A stretch of DNA of 64,000 nt from Penelope pileata (GCA_013396635.1 WBMW01003841.1:318293-382292), one strand, 5' to 3'. Numbered from the stretch's first letter, positions 1-59,050 are shown. Notes: generated by a model from the sequence alone, not told the origin. Program-made: numbers and translations.

Positions 1-3000
1 CAGAGCATGTAGCTGCACTAGATGCGTGTCATGTTAATTGTCTTATCAGGAACCACTACCAGCTTTAAAAATGTGACCTCAGACCATGGTTTTTTAAGAT
101 ATAAAGGAGCAGTGAAAAAAAGCTTCTGAAGACTAGACTTGCATTTACATACACATGGTGCTTCTCAAGACAAAAAGGAAAATAGCAGGTAAGCTGTCCT
201 GTACAACAGAAGTTTATAATGTCTTTCTCCCAACCTGAAATGCTGTCTGATGCTTTCACTTGATAAAACCTTTGGCTCTGAGCCTGAATAAAATTATGCA
301 GTCTGACACATCATTCTTAACAGTAATCAAACCAATTATCTTATTCTTGCCCAGAGCTGAAATCTTATGAGTAGGTAAGCATCTGTTTACTAACTGCCAG
401 CTCCTTACTGCCTGTTACATTCACCCCGTTTTACCCCACTGATGATCTTGAAAAAGAATTTCCAAGTGCTGAGAGACTTGGCCGTGTGGGTAACACATGC
501 AGCATTCCTGAACTTCTTGGCACATTAGCCCTGAATCAATTCAAACTAAACTACCTCACTACCCCTGATTATTTTAACTCTTTATACTTCCATTGTTGAA
601 TTGTCTTTGCTCTCCACCACAGGCATCTTACTATGAAGGAACTGAAATCTTTCAAAAGTAGATGGGAGTGTTCTTCTTTCCCCTTTAAAGAATTGCAGCC
701 ATCCATCATGGAGACACGTGAGCTTTACACTACTAGGGAGCAGTTGTTTCCATCCTGTGCTGCAGTTGGGCTGTAACGTGACGGTAGCTGCAGCTGATGG
801 TGCGGAGGTGTGGTGGATGTGCCCTGCAGCAGACATCCTAACAAGGGGAGCTGCCTGCCTCCGCTAAGATTGCCGATAGTAGTAACTTGCTTCACAGCAT
901 ATTTCAATTACAGAGCACAATCTCCTTGGCTGCATCTCCTGGCTGTCTTTTACAGGCAAGAGGAAACCAGCCCTTTACTTCTCAAAATGAGTAGGATCAT
1001 CTTAAGGAATCTGAAGCCAAAATAGATAGGGTAGAAGCACATCTGAAAGCCTACACTTTGGCAGTGAAGCTTTTACTGGAGTAATCAACTCCGAAAACAG
1101 AGTAAAACAGAAATGGCTGAAGAGCTTTGTTATGCCCTAAATGCAGGGAGGGAAAAACCTCTGTGGAAGATACACAATTAATATTTCTAACTATTTCAAA
1201 GAAGTGCAGCTGAAGAAAGAGACTGGCAGGTGAGTACAGAGTATGTGGGAGAAATGGAAGGCGATGAGAAAACTGTATTAGATGAAATACAGGTCTGAGA
1301 GACAATAGTTGAGTCCTATAGTTAGAAAAGGAGTTAATCTAGTCTTTCCCTGAAGGGCAGATTATAGCAGATTTTCTTGGACGCTGTGACAGTGTATGTT
1401 CACAACCATGTAAATGGATTTAAGGCTGGAGCTCCTGTAGTGCTGCCACTGCCGCACTTTGCCTTCCTGCACCCGTTCTCGGGGTTCAGACGTAATGCCT
1501 CCTTTGAGACCGGCTTTCTTTTTGGCTGGGACAGTCCCTCTGAATCAGGTTATCAGGAGACGGCAGGGCCAGAGCCAGCACACAGGAAGCACAGAACTGA
1601 GCGTCAGTGAAAGGAGAATCATCAAAGCCTGATTTTATGTCAGCTCAAACTGCTGTGGGACTGCACCCCCACTCTGAATGCAGGACACTAGCAGGGACAT
1701 GAGTTATGGATGGGATGAGAGGATTAAATCTTACGGTGTTTTAAAAATCAGCAAAATCTAATTTAAGAATGTCATAAACCGAAGTTATTTAATTATCATA
1801 ATTGCACAGTGTCAAGACAAGGCTGAGTGAAGGTAATTTGAAAATATAACTACCTTTCATACCTCTGAACATGCTCAGATTTACAAAATGAAATGAGTAT
1901 TTATTTCCTCTGCAAGAACTATATGATTTCTTTTTAAATTGTTTTTAACATACGGTAACGTTAAAAATTTTGCGTTAGTAATATAGACACATACACACAC
2001 ACGTATATGAAACATTCAGACTGTAGCTGGAGCAACCACGGATCTTCCTCTGGAGAATTCTATTCAGAGACAAGGCGATTGCTTCCTACCAGCTATCAAC
2101 TGGATGGCGTCCATGGAAAGAGCGTGGGGAGGAAATATCCAGTGCAGGCTTTACAGGTGACATCAGCAATTTAAAAAGTGCGAAAATTAGAAGATCCAGT
2201 CTCATCCTTGCCCTGTCTGACTCAAGTCATGCAGGTACTCCGTAGAGGACTGTAAAAGCACTGGTGAGTTTTTGACATCAAGGTGAAAGAAGAGAAATAA
2301 TCAGATGAAATCAAAGGAAAGCCCATTTTACCAGAAAGTAATTTTTCTTCCAGAAAAGCTAATTTGTGCTCAGTATGTTGAGCGCAGGTTGAATTATGCC
2401 TAAAGCAAAGTAAGCAAATAGTTGATGTGTGTTTTGACAGAAGGTTCACATATTAATTAACTCAGAAAAATGCTCGTCTCATTACAGTTTATAAAGAAAC
2501 TGCTCATGAGATTAACAAAATTCGTGGTAGACTTCATTAGCATTACTCAACCCTGACAACATTTAAACAGACCTATCTTAAAAGGATCTTTTAACAGGAT
2601 CTGGAAGCTCACTTCAGAACAGAAAGTATTTCAAGTGCTGTTACGGTCTGGAAAGTGCCTTAAAACAATCGTGTTTAACAGATCTCCCAACTATGAAACA
2701 TGCCATTACCGGTATCTTTACCGTGTTTAAAATACGTTTTACAAATTCTGATAGCGCTGTGTATAGCACAAGGGAACAGCCAAGATGGAGTTAAATTGGC
2801 TGTGATCCTGAAGACTGAAACACCAAGTTAAGCTTGCACATGAACTTGCTGCAGGTGAAGGCCTATCTGTGCAATGACCCCAGACAGAACTCTCCTTTCT
2901 TCCCATACAACTGATGAATGGTACTATCTGGAATGTCACATATTTATTATCTCTTAATTCTTTTAAGGCTTTCAGAGGCTTTTATTTTTGCTGAATAAGT

Positions 3001-5400
3001 AGAAAGGCAGCTGAAAGCAACTTTTTGGGTTGCCTTTAGATTCATAGAGAAGGAAAAGTATGGGTTTTTTTTGGCTTAATTCCCCCCAGAAAACCCCATA
3101 CCATGTATCACTTTATCCTATCACTAATTTTCATCCCTGCAGGCCTAGGGGAGCACAGAAAGTACCTATTTATGCTTCCCACAGCAGTGCCAGCCTCTTG
3201 GCTGTGCCAGCCTGACCACTTCTGGTTCAGCTGGAGAAGCCCGTGTTTACTGATTTGCTGGGTTATTTTCAACACGAAGCAGTCCTCGCATAACCTCAAA
3301 CCGATTAACACCTACGTTTGTGGTTCTGACATAATCTGGTGGCTGCTTGCTGCTGACAGCCGCTCACAGAAGCAAAGTTCTGACTTTGGCATCAACAGCA
3401 GGTAAATGATGAGATTTCTGGGGGAGAAAAGGCTGAGAAGGGAACGGGGGTGTGGCAGGATGACAGGACTTCTTTTTGTTCTGGTGCTGCAGAACACTCA
3501 GGTGGAACTGGGTGGCATGGAAACCCGACAACACCAAGGCAAGGAGAACACTTGGCTGCTTACAACACTTGGCATCGAATGCACATGAAACTGATTTCAC
3601 AAATGCAAACCTGTTGTCAGCGGGTTCAGTCATTTGTTAGAAAGTATTTGAAAAGAACCTGAAGGTCTGCAGCCAAGAGAGAGGCAAATGCTGATGTAAC
3701 CGCCACTGAGGTGCACAGTCTGTTTCTCCCCCATCCCGTCAGTGTTGCACATCCTTCCAAGTACCACCTTTCTTTTAAAAGAGACGTTAGCTGTGAGGTA
3801 TGGAGGTTTCCTGGCCTTTCCTATTTTAATATATTCCTCTATATTTTCATTTGAATTGTTTATGTTGTGGATTGATGCAGAAACATTTGCACATTGCGTA
3901 ATTCACACCAGCATTTTATTGCAAATTTTTTTTCACAAGAGATTAAAAAAATCTAACACAAATTCTTGCAATTTGAATATGACTGACCAGCTGGTTACCG
4001 TAAGCAAAGCCTTTTTAAAAATTATTCTGGACTTTTATCTCTACAATTGAATTACAATAGTGATGCTTTGGTTTGCTAAATAATGAGTTTGCCATCCACT
4101 TAGAGGATGTTAAGGCTGGCCTGATACTCTTGTGTATAAAGCTCACCTTAAGGTCAGGATTTTCTTTCTATTCAGCAGCAGATGGAGATAAAATACAGGC
4201 GTTGCTTATTAAACAGCCACGGAATGTAAGAGTACAGTATGGTAGAAAAAGTAATGCAATTCCCCAGGATGGAGACAGTCCTGGGATAATGCAGGAGCAC
4301 TCCCCAGCTGCCTGGCGGCATGCAGGAGCGTGCGATTGGCAGATTTACACTAATGTGAAAGAGATTAAGCCTCAGAGATGAGGGTTTTTTTAGTTATTAC
4401 TATATTGTAGGGCTTGCTTTTGACTTTTTTATCTTTTTTTTTTTTCTGTACGACATGTGAACGAGGGATATTTCTTTCTAGACAGACTTTGCCCCAGATA
4501 TTTCACTAGCTTCAGTTCTGAACAAGCTCAGTGACATCCAAGAGCTCCCTTCCAATGTTCTCCCCAAAGCTTCCCATAGTGTAGTGCAGAGAAGTCCGAA
4601 CTTGTTGTAGATGCCGAGAGCACAAATGGCACAAGGAGCTAACATGGCTCCTTGCTGGCATTCCAAACAAGTCCACAGAGCAGCATTTGGGGCAGCCATG
4701 CCTACGATGCCAGTGCGACCTACTTGTAATGGGCTATTTCGTGGAGTAGCCACGGAGATATTCAAGTAATGTGGCAAATAGATGGGGCAGGCCTGAAATT
4801 ATGCATTGGGTAATCTCAGTTGACCTGCTTGTTGCCTCCTTGTTTTCTTGTAGGCAAGTACCTAGGGCCCATGCTTTCAACCAGCACTCCTAATTCTTCC
4901 TTACCTACCACTATATGTGGACAAATTTGTTTTAGCACCCAAAAAATTTAGCTTTAAGAGCTTGAAACATGTAAGTAAGCTATTTAACTCAACTGGGTTT
5001 GGCTGAGGGATTTGAGAAGCACACTGTTACAGTCCGGGAGGCTTAATTAAAATGTTTAAAATTATAACGTTCCGTTAAATGCTCCTTATGAACTGACAGA
5101 GATGGATTTTGGTTTCTTCTGCTGCTTAAGGAAAACAAAGCCGAGGTGACAGGTCGTTCATCATCAGCTGTCAGCGAGATCGTGCCTCACCGTCCTCGCT
5201 GCCACGCTCCTTTAGAAGCAGGGCATAGAGCCTACAATTAGCGTGTCTCCATTACAGCCGTGACCTTGGAAGTCTAAAACCATTTTGTTTTGATTACCAG
5301 TGTGCCTCCTATCTTAGGTTCGTTATCCTGGAATATAAAGCTATCTCAGGGGAGTCGGTGTAAAACGTTCCCCTTCCTTGGTGCGCAGTGTTGGAATTGC
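1..5400. other. Upstream flank of ATP2C1, nothing recognised
   Basis: I see no homologous protein, RNA gene or clear transposon. A short (CA)n lies near 1987-2000 and a T-run near 4435. Short ORFs lack recognisable domains. An alternative upstream ATP2C1 first exon, known in mammals, could be here but I did not find one. Confidence 0.55.
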
Positions 5401-5901
5401 GGCTTCGAGTCCTATTCCTGTGGAGGTCTCGGTAGAGGGAAGTGTACTGGTGGTGGTTCTTGGCGATAAGGGCTGGTACTCTGCTGGCTGGCTGCTAAAA
5501 CCAAGCCTGCAGCTGCCCCAGGTGTGTCCCCGGGCAGTGAGGGCCTCACACGGAGCTCCTCGGGCCGCTGCTCCTCAGGGAAATGTTGGAAGCGCGTTGA
5601 CTGCCCAGAGCCCGTCCCGCCTCGCCGCGCTCGTGGCGCCGCTGGGCAGCGCCAGCCGCGGCCGCCCCAACGACCATCCCGCCGCCCCAACGGCCGCCCG
5701 CCGCCCGGGCGCAGGCGCNATTTTTAGCTCTCCCCGGGCTGCGGGAGCGGCCTCGGCGCGGCGGCTGCGCTCTGTGCCGCAGCCCCGGGGGCAGCTCCGC
5801 GGGATCCGAGCGGAGCCGCGGCCCAGGCCTGCGGGGTCCGGCGGCTTTTTTCGTTCTTGTTTTGTTTGGTTTTCCTCCTCTAGCGCTGGTTTCTCTTGCA
5901 G

Positions 5902-5928
5902 ATGTTGCTGCAGGTGGGGGCAGTGTGA
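5902..5928 (+). other. Candidate upstream ORF (8 codons plus stop) in the ATP2C1 5' leader
   Basis: ATG at 5902 is followed by a stop (TGA) at 5926-5928, about 110 nt before the main start. It matters only if transcription begins upstream of it. It also sits just after a TTGCAG that could act as a splice acceptor. Confidence 0.3.
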
Positions 5929-6030
5929 GTGCCTGGGATTTTGGGGCATCTCTCTCTTCACCTCTCAGCTCCCGCTCCGGCGCTGCTGTCGCTAAAGACT
6001 TTTGTAACTCTCGACTCACGTAGGATTTCG

Positions 6031-6037
6031 ATGGAAG

Positions 6038-6043
<6 letters not shown>
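6031..6043 (+). promoter_or_regulatory. ATP2C1: Out-of-frame upstream ATG overlapping the ATP2C1 start
   Basis: An ATG at 6031 lies 7 nt before the main ATG at 6038, in another frame. After splicing to the exon at 22234 it reads 8 codons and stops at TGA 22245-22247. Its -3 base is T (weak) while the main ATG has A at -3, so leaky scanning to the main start is likely. The arrangement could tune translation. Confidence 0.6.
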
Positions 6044-52851
<46,808 letters not shown>

Positions 52852-53857
52852 TGCATATTGCATTCTTTCGTTTGCAAACTTAGGGATTGCTGTCTAAAGA
52901 TGTAGGAGAAAGCAAAACAATATTTGGAGGATTAAGAAATCCCGAGGGCTTTTGACAAGTCCTTTGTTTCACTGGCTAATGATGAACATTGATGTCTCAA
53001 GACTGTTTAGAATTTAACTTCCAGCTATGGGAGTAACAAATGAAATTATGCAACTTTGGTAACGTTTTTCCGCAAACCAATTTACTTTTGAGATTGAATG
53101 GGATTTTGTGTGTTGGGGGGGTTAATTTAAAGAAAGATCGAAGCCCAAGTCCCATTTTCTGCACTTAGAGGTATAACTGTGTAAAAACCTTCTCTTAGAT
53201 ATAAATATTTTAGTTTGTTTTTATTTAAAACATTGTACTATTTTACTTTTATGGTGGTGGGACTTTGCTACTAATACAAGGATTAAACAAATATTTCAGA
53301 GGCATTCCACTGGGTTTAGTCTGTCACAAGAGTGCCATATTCTAGCTACTGTATTTATTTCCTTTATCCTGCAATGTGTAAGCGGCTCAAGTACCTTGTG
53401 CTACAGTTTTTTTGTATCCTGAGTTTTTTTTTGCACAGGATGTGACCGCTGTCGGATCACTGTTTTCTTTTTCTGTGATTGAAAAGCCTATACTGCAATT
53501 TGAAGTAAATGTTTGCTTTTCTTAAAAGTGTGGTGTCTCTTGGCTTTGAGAGGAACTGCCGTTTACGCCAGGTCATCAGGCTTGTTTGGATCGTTTTGGG
53601 TACCAGCTTTGTTTCACATCTTGTTCCACATTCGCTTTAGCTTGCAAATGCTGGGTTACTTGAGTAAGTAGTACTTGAGTAAGATAGTGCTAACATTGAA
53701 ATAGCTGAATGAGAATCATGGTGTGTACTGAATTAGAAAATGAATGCGCTAATCCTCACTCTAATGGCAAAAAAAAATCCCACCCTTCTTTGAAAGAAGC
53801 ATATTTTTCCTTCCACATCCCCCCTGTACTTTCTTCTTCCCTGATCGTTAAAATAAA
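52852..53857 (+). other. ATP2C1: ATP2C1 3' UTR (proximal)
   Basis: AT-rich sequence without repeats follows the stop codon. A canonical AATAAA lies at 53852-53857 and a second at 55158-55163, so the mature 3' UTR probably ends near 53.88 kb or 55.18 kb. Polyadenylation choice cannot be settled from sequence. Confidence 0.55.
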
Positions 53858-55157
53858 TTGTTGACTTTTACAGTAACTTAAAATTTCAACCTTCAGAATG
53901 ACTTTTTGTGGACAGAAAAGTGTTAGGGTAGATGGGTGTCTTGATGCGTTAAAAGTCGTTTTTAATAGATGATAATGTCTGGATACTCAAATATTCACTG
54001 ATTCAGAAAGCCTTTGTCCTCAAAATAGACTTGCTGCTGTTGTCATCGTTGCTTTTAGAGATGGAGCAATTATTCCCTGAGGAAATGCAAGGAACAGTCA
54101 CCCCAGAGAATCTTGAAAAGAGGATGTGCAAGAACTCAAGAGGGAATTGAAGACAGAACGCTGTATCTTTTGCTTGAAAGCGTGTGGAAACACATCTTAC
54201 ACATTGCAGCCTGAAAATTGTGTTGTGTGTTGGTGTTGGCTCAGGGGCATGCTGTCACAAGATGGTCATCCTGCCAGTAAGGTTAATGAGAAATTTTAAA
54301 TGGGCAGTGGAATATTTTTGCACATCTCTTTGTGGCTTGCTCCCTGTGCCATGCTCAAAAGCTGGGAAGTTCATGGAAAATAAGGCAGTTTGGAAAACAT
54401 TTTATGAATTTCTCTTCTATGGGTTATTTTAATTATTCTTTTCCTCCCTGCCCCATGCCCTAGAGATTCCTGGGTGGCAGACAGGAAACAAGTTCACGTG
54501 TTACACAGGAACTGCTCAGTCTGCTGTGCACACGCAGTTTGTCCATTGCTCTGGCTGGTCCTGCTCAGTGTGCACACATGACATGGAATGCCCATGTGCA
54601 GGGAATTTAATAGTGTAAGGGGAAAGGCTGTAGCCTATGGCACTCACCTTTTCTGCGGGATGTTCTGTGAACCACTGAGCTAATAGGGTTCAGACAGGAT
54701 CATCTCTTACAGAAATGCTCTCGTCTCTTCAAGCACAAACTTTTCATTTCCAGCAGTTCTGCTTTTCAGAAATTGAGTAGATGTATCAGTGTTCCTCCTG
54801 TTGAACTATTACTTTTAACAAGTGGGTCTGTATTACTAGTGTGTTCAGTATTTCAGTGCAATTTCAGAACACTTTAAAATCTCATTAATATTTAGAATTC
54901 AAAGGCCGGTAAAGACGTAGTAAAAACTGTGACCATGCTGATGAAGAATCACATGCAGCAGCCTGGATTTTGAGAAAGTACAGCAAGGATATCTTTCACC
55001 TATTAAGATATAACTTTTGTGTGGATACTTTCCATGGGATTTGGCTGCTTTGTGCTCTGCATTTGTTCTCGGAGCCCTAGAAATCCAGGTGCATAGAGAG
55101 GTGCAGGTGAATGCCAATTGGTTGTCTTAGAGCGGAGTTGTTATTTCCTTGTCTTTA

Positions 55158-55163
55158 AATAAA
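55158..55163 (+). terminator. ATP2C1: Candidate distal polyadenylation signal
   Basis: Canonical AATAAA followed by a T/G-containing stretch, 2.3 kb after the stop codon. It could end a long 3' UTR form or be unused. Confidence 0.3.
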
Positions 55164-55179
55164 TTTTGTAAAGTGCTCC

Positions 55180-56640
55180 TTTCCCAGCACAGGTCTCACT
55201 TGCTGAATAAGCCGTCGGTGTAGAAAAGAAATCAAATGTTAGTCTCCGAACAACTATTAATTCTACACTCTTAAAAGGTGAACTTATTTGAAGTGAATTA
55301 TATTCATTATGCCCACGGCAGTTTTGCTGTGTTTTCCAGTGGAAGGTGAAACAATAGCAAGTAATTCATCTGGTGGTTCAATCTCATTGTTTGTGGGAAA
55401 TGCTTGGACTGACTATCTCAGTTCCATTGCTGTTTTTTGGCTCCATTCTTGACCATTACCACCTAGCAGCAAGTTTGAGATTTTCTTCAGAGCAACTGAA
55501 TCAATAGCGAGCTCTTTCCTCAAAAATTGAGGAGCGTTTCATGTGCTGTGAAAATCGGCCGCAACCAAGCGATTTAGTTGCTCTTACTAAAGCGTGGAAG
55601 AGAGAATTTTTCGGTTTTAACAGGTAAGAGCCTTTTGGTTTTGGTTGTTTTTTTTTTTTTTCCCCAAAAAGAAGATTTAAAACCTGTAATGGCCCGAAGA
55701 AAACTGAAACAGTTAAACTCGGAGTAGTGATCCTGGAATCGGTAATTATCTTCTACAGTGTGCAGGATTGAGGTTCCCAGTGAGGGATCCTTTATCCTAT
55801 TAAGAACAAAAAGCAGCTGAATTCTGCATTGAGAACACGTTTCAAGCAGAGGAAGTCCTAATCACCAAGTCAGCACTCCCAAAGGTAATCTCAAAACCCC
55901 GTGTGATCACAGCAGACTTTTTAATACAAATTATAATAATAAATCACTTGAGTTTATCCTAGTCTTTGGAACTAGTTCAAGGTCCTGCTCCCCAACAAGG
56001 CTCAAGAAATTGATTGCTGGCGTTTTCCCAACCTAGGACGTAGAGTAGTTAGTTTGTCTCTTACAGCAATAACAAAGTGGAATGAAGCATGCCTGTATTT
56101 TACTGACTGAATTAAAACAACGGGACAGTTACTATAAAAACCATAAGGAACCATAAATTTGGGAATATGAAATGCACGGGATCATAACGATTCATAGGAT
56201 CATTTGGATGAAGAAGGATTTAAGTCTTTGCTAAAATCAAGGACTGAAGCGTAATCCCTTTCAACTTTAATGGGGTCATCTGATAGAAATGTGTCGGCAC
56301 ATGGCTGCAGGTAGTCAGACCTGCCTTGAGTAGGGCTCCTGGCTTGCTGTATGGTTGGGTGGGGGTGCCATCTGCTGGTAAGGGAAAAAGTAGCCGCTCT
56401 GTGCTGAAAGAGCTGTGAGTTACTCTCTACTGTCTCAGTTACCTACTGTTTCAAACTATCTCAAAAACAGTTTCCCCACGAGTTTAATAGATGATATAAA
56501 CGCATCCATTTGTCACTGAATATACTATGGCAATGTCATGACTCAGCTGTACGATATCAAAAACCATCCCTGTAGTTCACAAGACCTAGCGAGCTCCTTC
56601 CATGAAAGAAACACGAAGACAGCATATGGTAATGACCCTA
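55180..56640. other. Intergenic, nothing recognised
   Basis: I see no coding sequence, RNA gene or clear transposon. A poly-T run occurs near 55650. Confidence 0.6.
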
Positions 56641-56644
56641 AAGA

Positions 56645-57744
56645 AAGTGTCCCAGTGCCACCTCGGGGTCGACCCTGGGGCGCGTTCCTGAGTGTCACCC
56701 CAGAGTGGGTGCCCGAGTGCCACACTGGTGTGGGTGACCGAGTGCGACCCTGGAGTCGAGCCCTGGGTGGGCGCCCGAGTGCCACCCCGGAGTGGGCACC
56801 CAAGTGTCACCTTGGGGTCGACCCCGGAATGGGTGCCAGAGTGTCACCCGGGGGGTGACCCCGGTTAGCATTCCCAAGTGCCACACTGGGGTGGATGCCC
56901 GAGTGGGTGACTGAGTATGAAGCTGTGGCTGACCCTGGGGCGGGCACCCAATTGCCACCCCGAGGTGGGCACCTGAGTCCCAACACGGGGTTGACCCCAG
57001 TTTGTGTTACCGAGTGCCACCCTGGGGTGGGCGACTGAGTACAAACCTGGGGCTGACCCTGTGGTGGGCACCCGAGTGCCACCCCAGGATGGGTGACTGG
57101 ATGCCACCCTGGGGTCGACCATGGGGTGGGTGCCTGAGTGTCATCCCAGAGTGGGCACCCGAGTGCCACCCCGGGGTGGGCACCTGAGTGCCACCTCATG
57201 TCGACCCCAGACTGGATGCCCGAGTGCCACCCTGGGATCAACCATGGCGTGGGCGCCCGAGTGCCACCCCAGAGTGGACGACTGGGTTCCACTCCAGGGT
57301 GGGCGCCCTAGTGCCACCCTGGGGTCGACCCCGGTTTGTGTTCCCAACTGCCACCCCGGGGTTGACACCAGGGTGGGCGCCCAAGTGCCATCCCGGGGTG
57401 GGCGACCGAGTGCGAACCTGGGGTCGACCTCAGGGTGGATGCCTGAGTGCCACCCCAGGGTGGCTGACTGGATGCCACCCCAGGGTCAACCCTGTGGTGG
57501 GCGCCCGGGTGCCACTCCGGGGTGGGTGACCTGGTGCCACCCCAGGGTGGGCACCCGAGTGCCATCCCAGGGTGGGCTACTGGGTGCCACCCCAGGGTCG
57601 ACCCCAAGGAAGGCACCCGAGTGCCACCCCTGGGTTGACCCCAGGGTGGGCACCCGAGTGCCACCCTGGGGTCGACCCTGGGTTGGGCGCCCGAGTGCCA
57701 CCCCGGTTTCAATCCCAGTTTGTGTTCTCGAGTTCCACCCCGTG
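56645..57744. repeat. Composite 25/36-bp minisatellite with GTCGAC palindromes
   Basis: A tandem array of diverged units follows the core GTGGGCGCCCGAGTGCCACC. Distances between successive GAGTGCC motifs are about 25 bp. They rise to about 36-37 bp where a GGGGTCGACCCC-like palindromic insert is present. The array is GC-rich and lacks stops in several frames, which produces long spurious ORFs on both strands, up to 227 codons. Confidence 0.95.
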
Positions 57745-57750
57745 GTCGAC

Positions 57751-58078
57751 TGTGGCATTTATGGCACGGTCTCCGTCTGGAGTGCAGCGAAGACTTTTTA
57801 TTGATTACAGCGTGTGTTTAAATACAGTTGTCCGTGGTTGATGCCATCGCGGGACTTTTCACACACCCTGATATCTCAATTCCTTAGTCTCCACTTTCAT
57901 GCCAGGTGCAAGCTTGTGAGACAATAGCTAGTTAGGCTAAATATTGTTCTTTCGCTAAGCAGTGAAAGATCTTGTGACTGGCCTTATGCTTTCTTCTTCC
58001 CACAGCTTTCTGTCAACTAAAGCGATAACATCCCCAGCGTTTGAGCCTGGGGTCACGATGACATTTTCTATTCCCACA
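57751..58078 (-). mobile_element. Solo LTR of an endogenous retrovirus, inserted in the minisatellite
   Basis: The 328-bp segment has TGTGG/CCACA inverted ends and is flanked by the identical 6-bp GTCGAC at 57745-57750 and 58079-58084. On the minus strand it reads U3, TATTTAAA (57817-57824), then AATAAA (57797-57802) about 15 bp later, then about 46 bp to the end. That tight TATA-to-polyA spacing and a 6-bp target duplication are typical of alpharetrovirus-type LTRs. No internal viral genes are seen. The GTCGAC flanks also occur in the surrounding repeat, so the duplication is slightly less diagnostic than usual. Confidence 0.75.
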
Positions 58079-58375
58079 GTCGACCCCAGGGTGGGTGCCA
58101 GAGTGCCACCCTGGGGTAGTCAACTGGATGCCACCCTGGGGTCGACCCCTGGCTGGGAGCCCGAGTGACACCCTGGGGTCGACCCCAGTTTGTGTTCTTG
58201 AGTGCCACCCCGGGGTCGTCCCCAATGTGGGTGCCCGAGTGCCATGCTGGGTTCGATCCTGGGGTGGCAGTCAGGCACCCACTCCAGCATAGCACTACGG
58301 CACCCACCCTGGGGTGGCACTTGGGCACATACTCTTGGGTGGCACTCAGGCACCTATCCCGGGGTCTACCCCTGT
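58079..58375. repeat. Minisatellite continuation with an orientation switch near 58262
   Basis: Units run in the same orientation as 56645-57744 to about 58255, then appear as reverse complement to 58375. The arms 58227-58250 and 58284-58307 are inverted copies matching at 21 of 24 positions. Confidence 0.9.
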
Positions 58376-59050
58376 CACGATCCAATATCACTTTATCTTG
58401 ACTTGGTCCTATGATTCTCGGGAGCAGAATTAAGACTCAAAAACGGAGTCAAGTGTGTAAACAGAAGAAACTTGATTAACCTGGGGACGGATTTGCGATA
58501 GGGGAAGAACGGGAAAAGGGAAGGAAAAAGGGAGCATCTGCTGTTACAAACAACGCTGTTACCAACGGGATGAATTCACAACGGGGGCAGGGGATAAAGG
58601 AAGAAGGAAGGGAAATGGGAGAGCTTGCTGTTACCAGCGGCACAGATCGGGGGAGGATGAGGGAGGCGCCGTTCCTCCGCTCGCAGCACACGCTGCTCCT
58701 CGCAGCTCTCTCTCACCATGCTCGCTCTCGCTCTCTCCTGCTCTCTCGCTGTTCTCACTTTCACTCTTCTCCCCCCATTCTCCCTCCACTTGCACCCCTT
58801 TTTATCATATTGCCCTGTCCCCCACTCGGGAGTGGAGCGCATGCCCAGTGTGTGTTTCTAGGGGGCTCTGGAAAGCTCTGGAAGGGGCTTGGGTACTGTT
58901 GGATGGCTCCAGGGTGCAGGCTGCTGATTGGAGGAACCTCTGATTGGTGACCACTGTCCAGCTGCCAAGGTCGTAAGATGGCAAAGTCCTGCACCCTTCC
59001 CGCCGCCAATGTTGAGACATATCCCTGTGTTCTTGTAGTCTCTTCCAACC
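58376..59050 (-). mobile_element. Second LTR-like segment beside the minisatellite
   Basis: On the minus strand this has two CCAAT boxes (near 58924-58948 on the plus strand), a TATA-like GATAAAAAGG (near 58802), pyrimidine/purine-rich tracts, and an end in GTGACA immediately before the inverted minisatellite units. This looks like a U3-R-U5 layout ending in CA. No target duplication or partner end was found, so it may instead be simple GC-rich DNA. Confidence 0.35.

Noticed and set aside
1377..1610. 77-codon plus-strand ORF upstream of ATP2C1, considered as an alternative first exon
   Set aside because: It has no similarity to known SPCA1 N-terminal extensions that I recognise, and no donor in the right place.
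5378..5995. 205-codon open frame across the CpG island
   Set aside because: GC-rich DNA lacks stop codons in many frames. It has no domain, starts without an ATG at that position, and overlaps the ATP2C1 leader.
57121..57804. 227-codon open frame (plus strand) of Pro/Cys/His-rich repeats
   Set aside because: It is a translation of the minisatellite. Comparable open frames exist on both strands and it runs into the LTR. There are no promoter, splice or domain features.
58470..58790. Short ORFs in the CT-rich tract
   Set aside because: Low-complexity Ser/Leu/Arg translations on both strands; likely LTR-derived or simple-sequence DNA.
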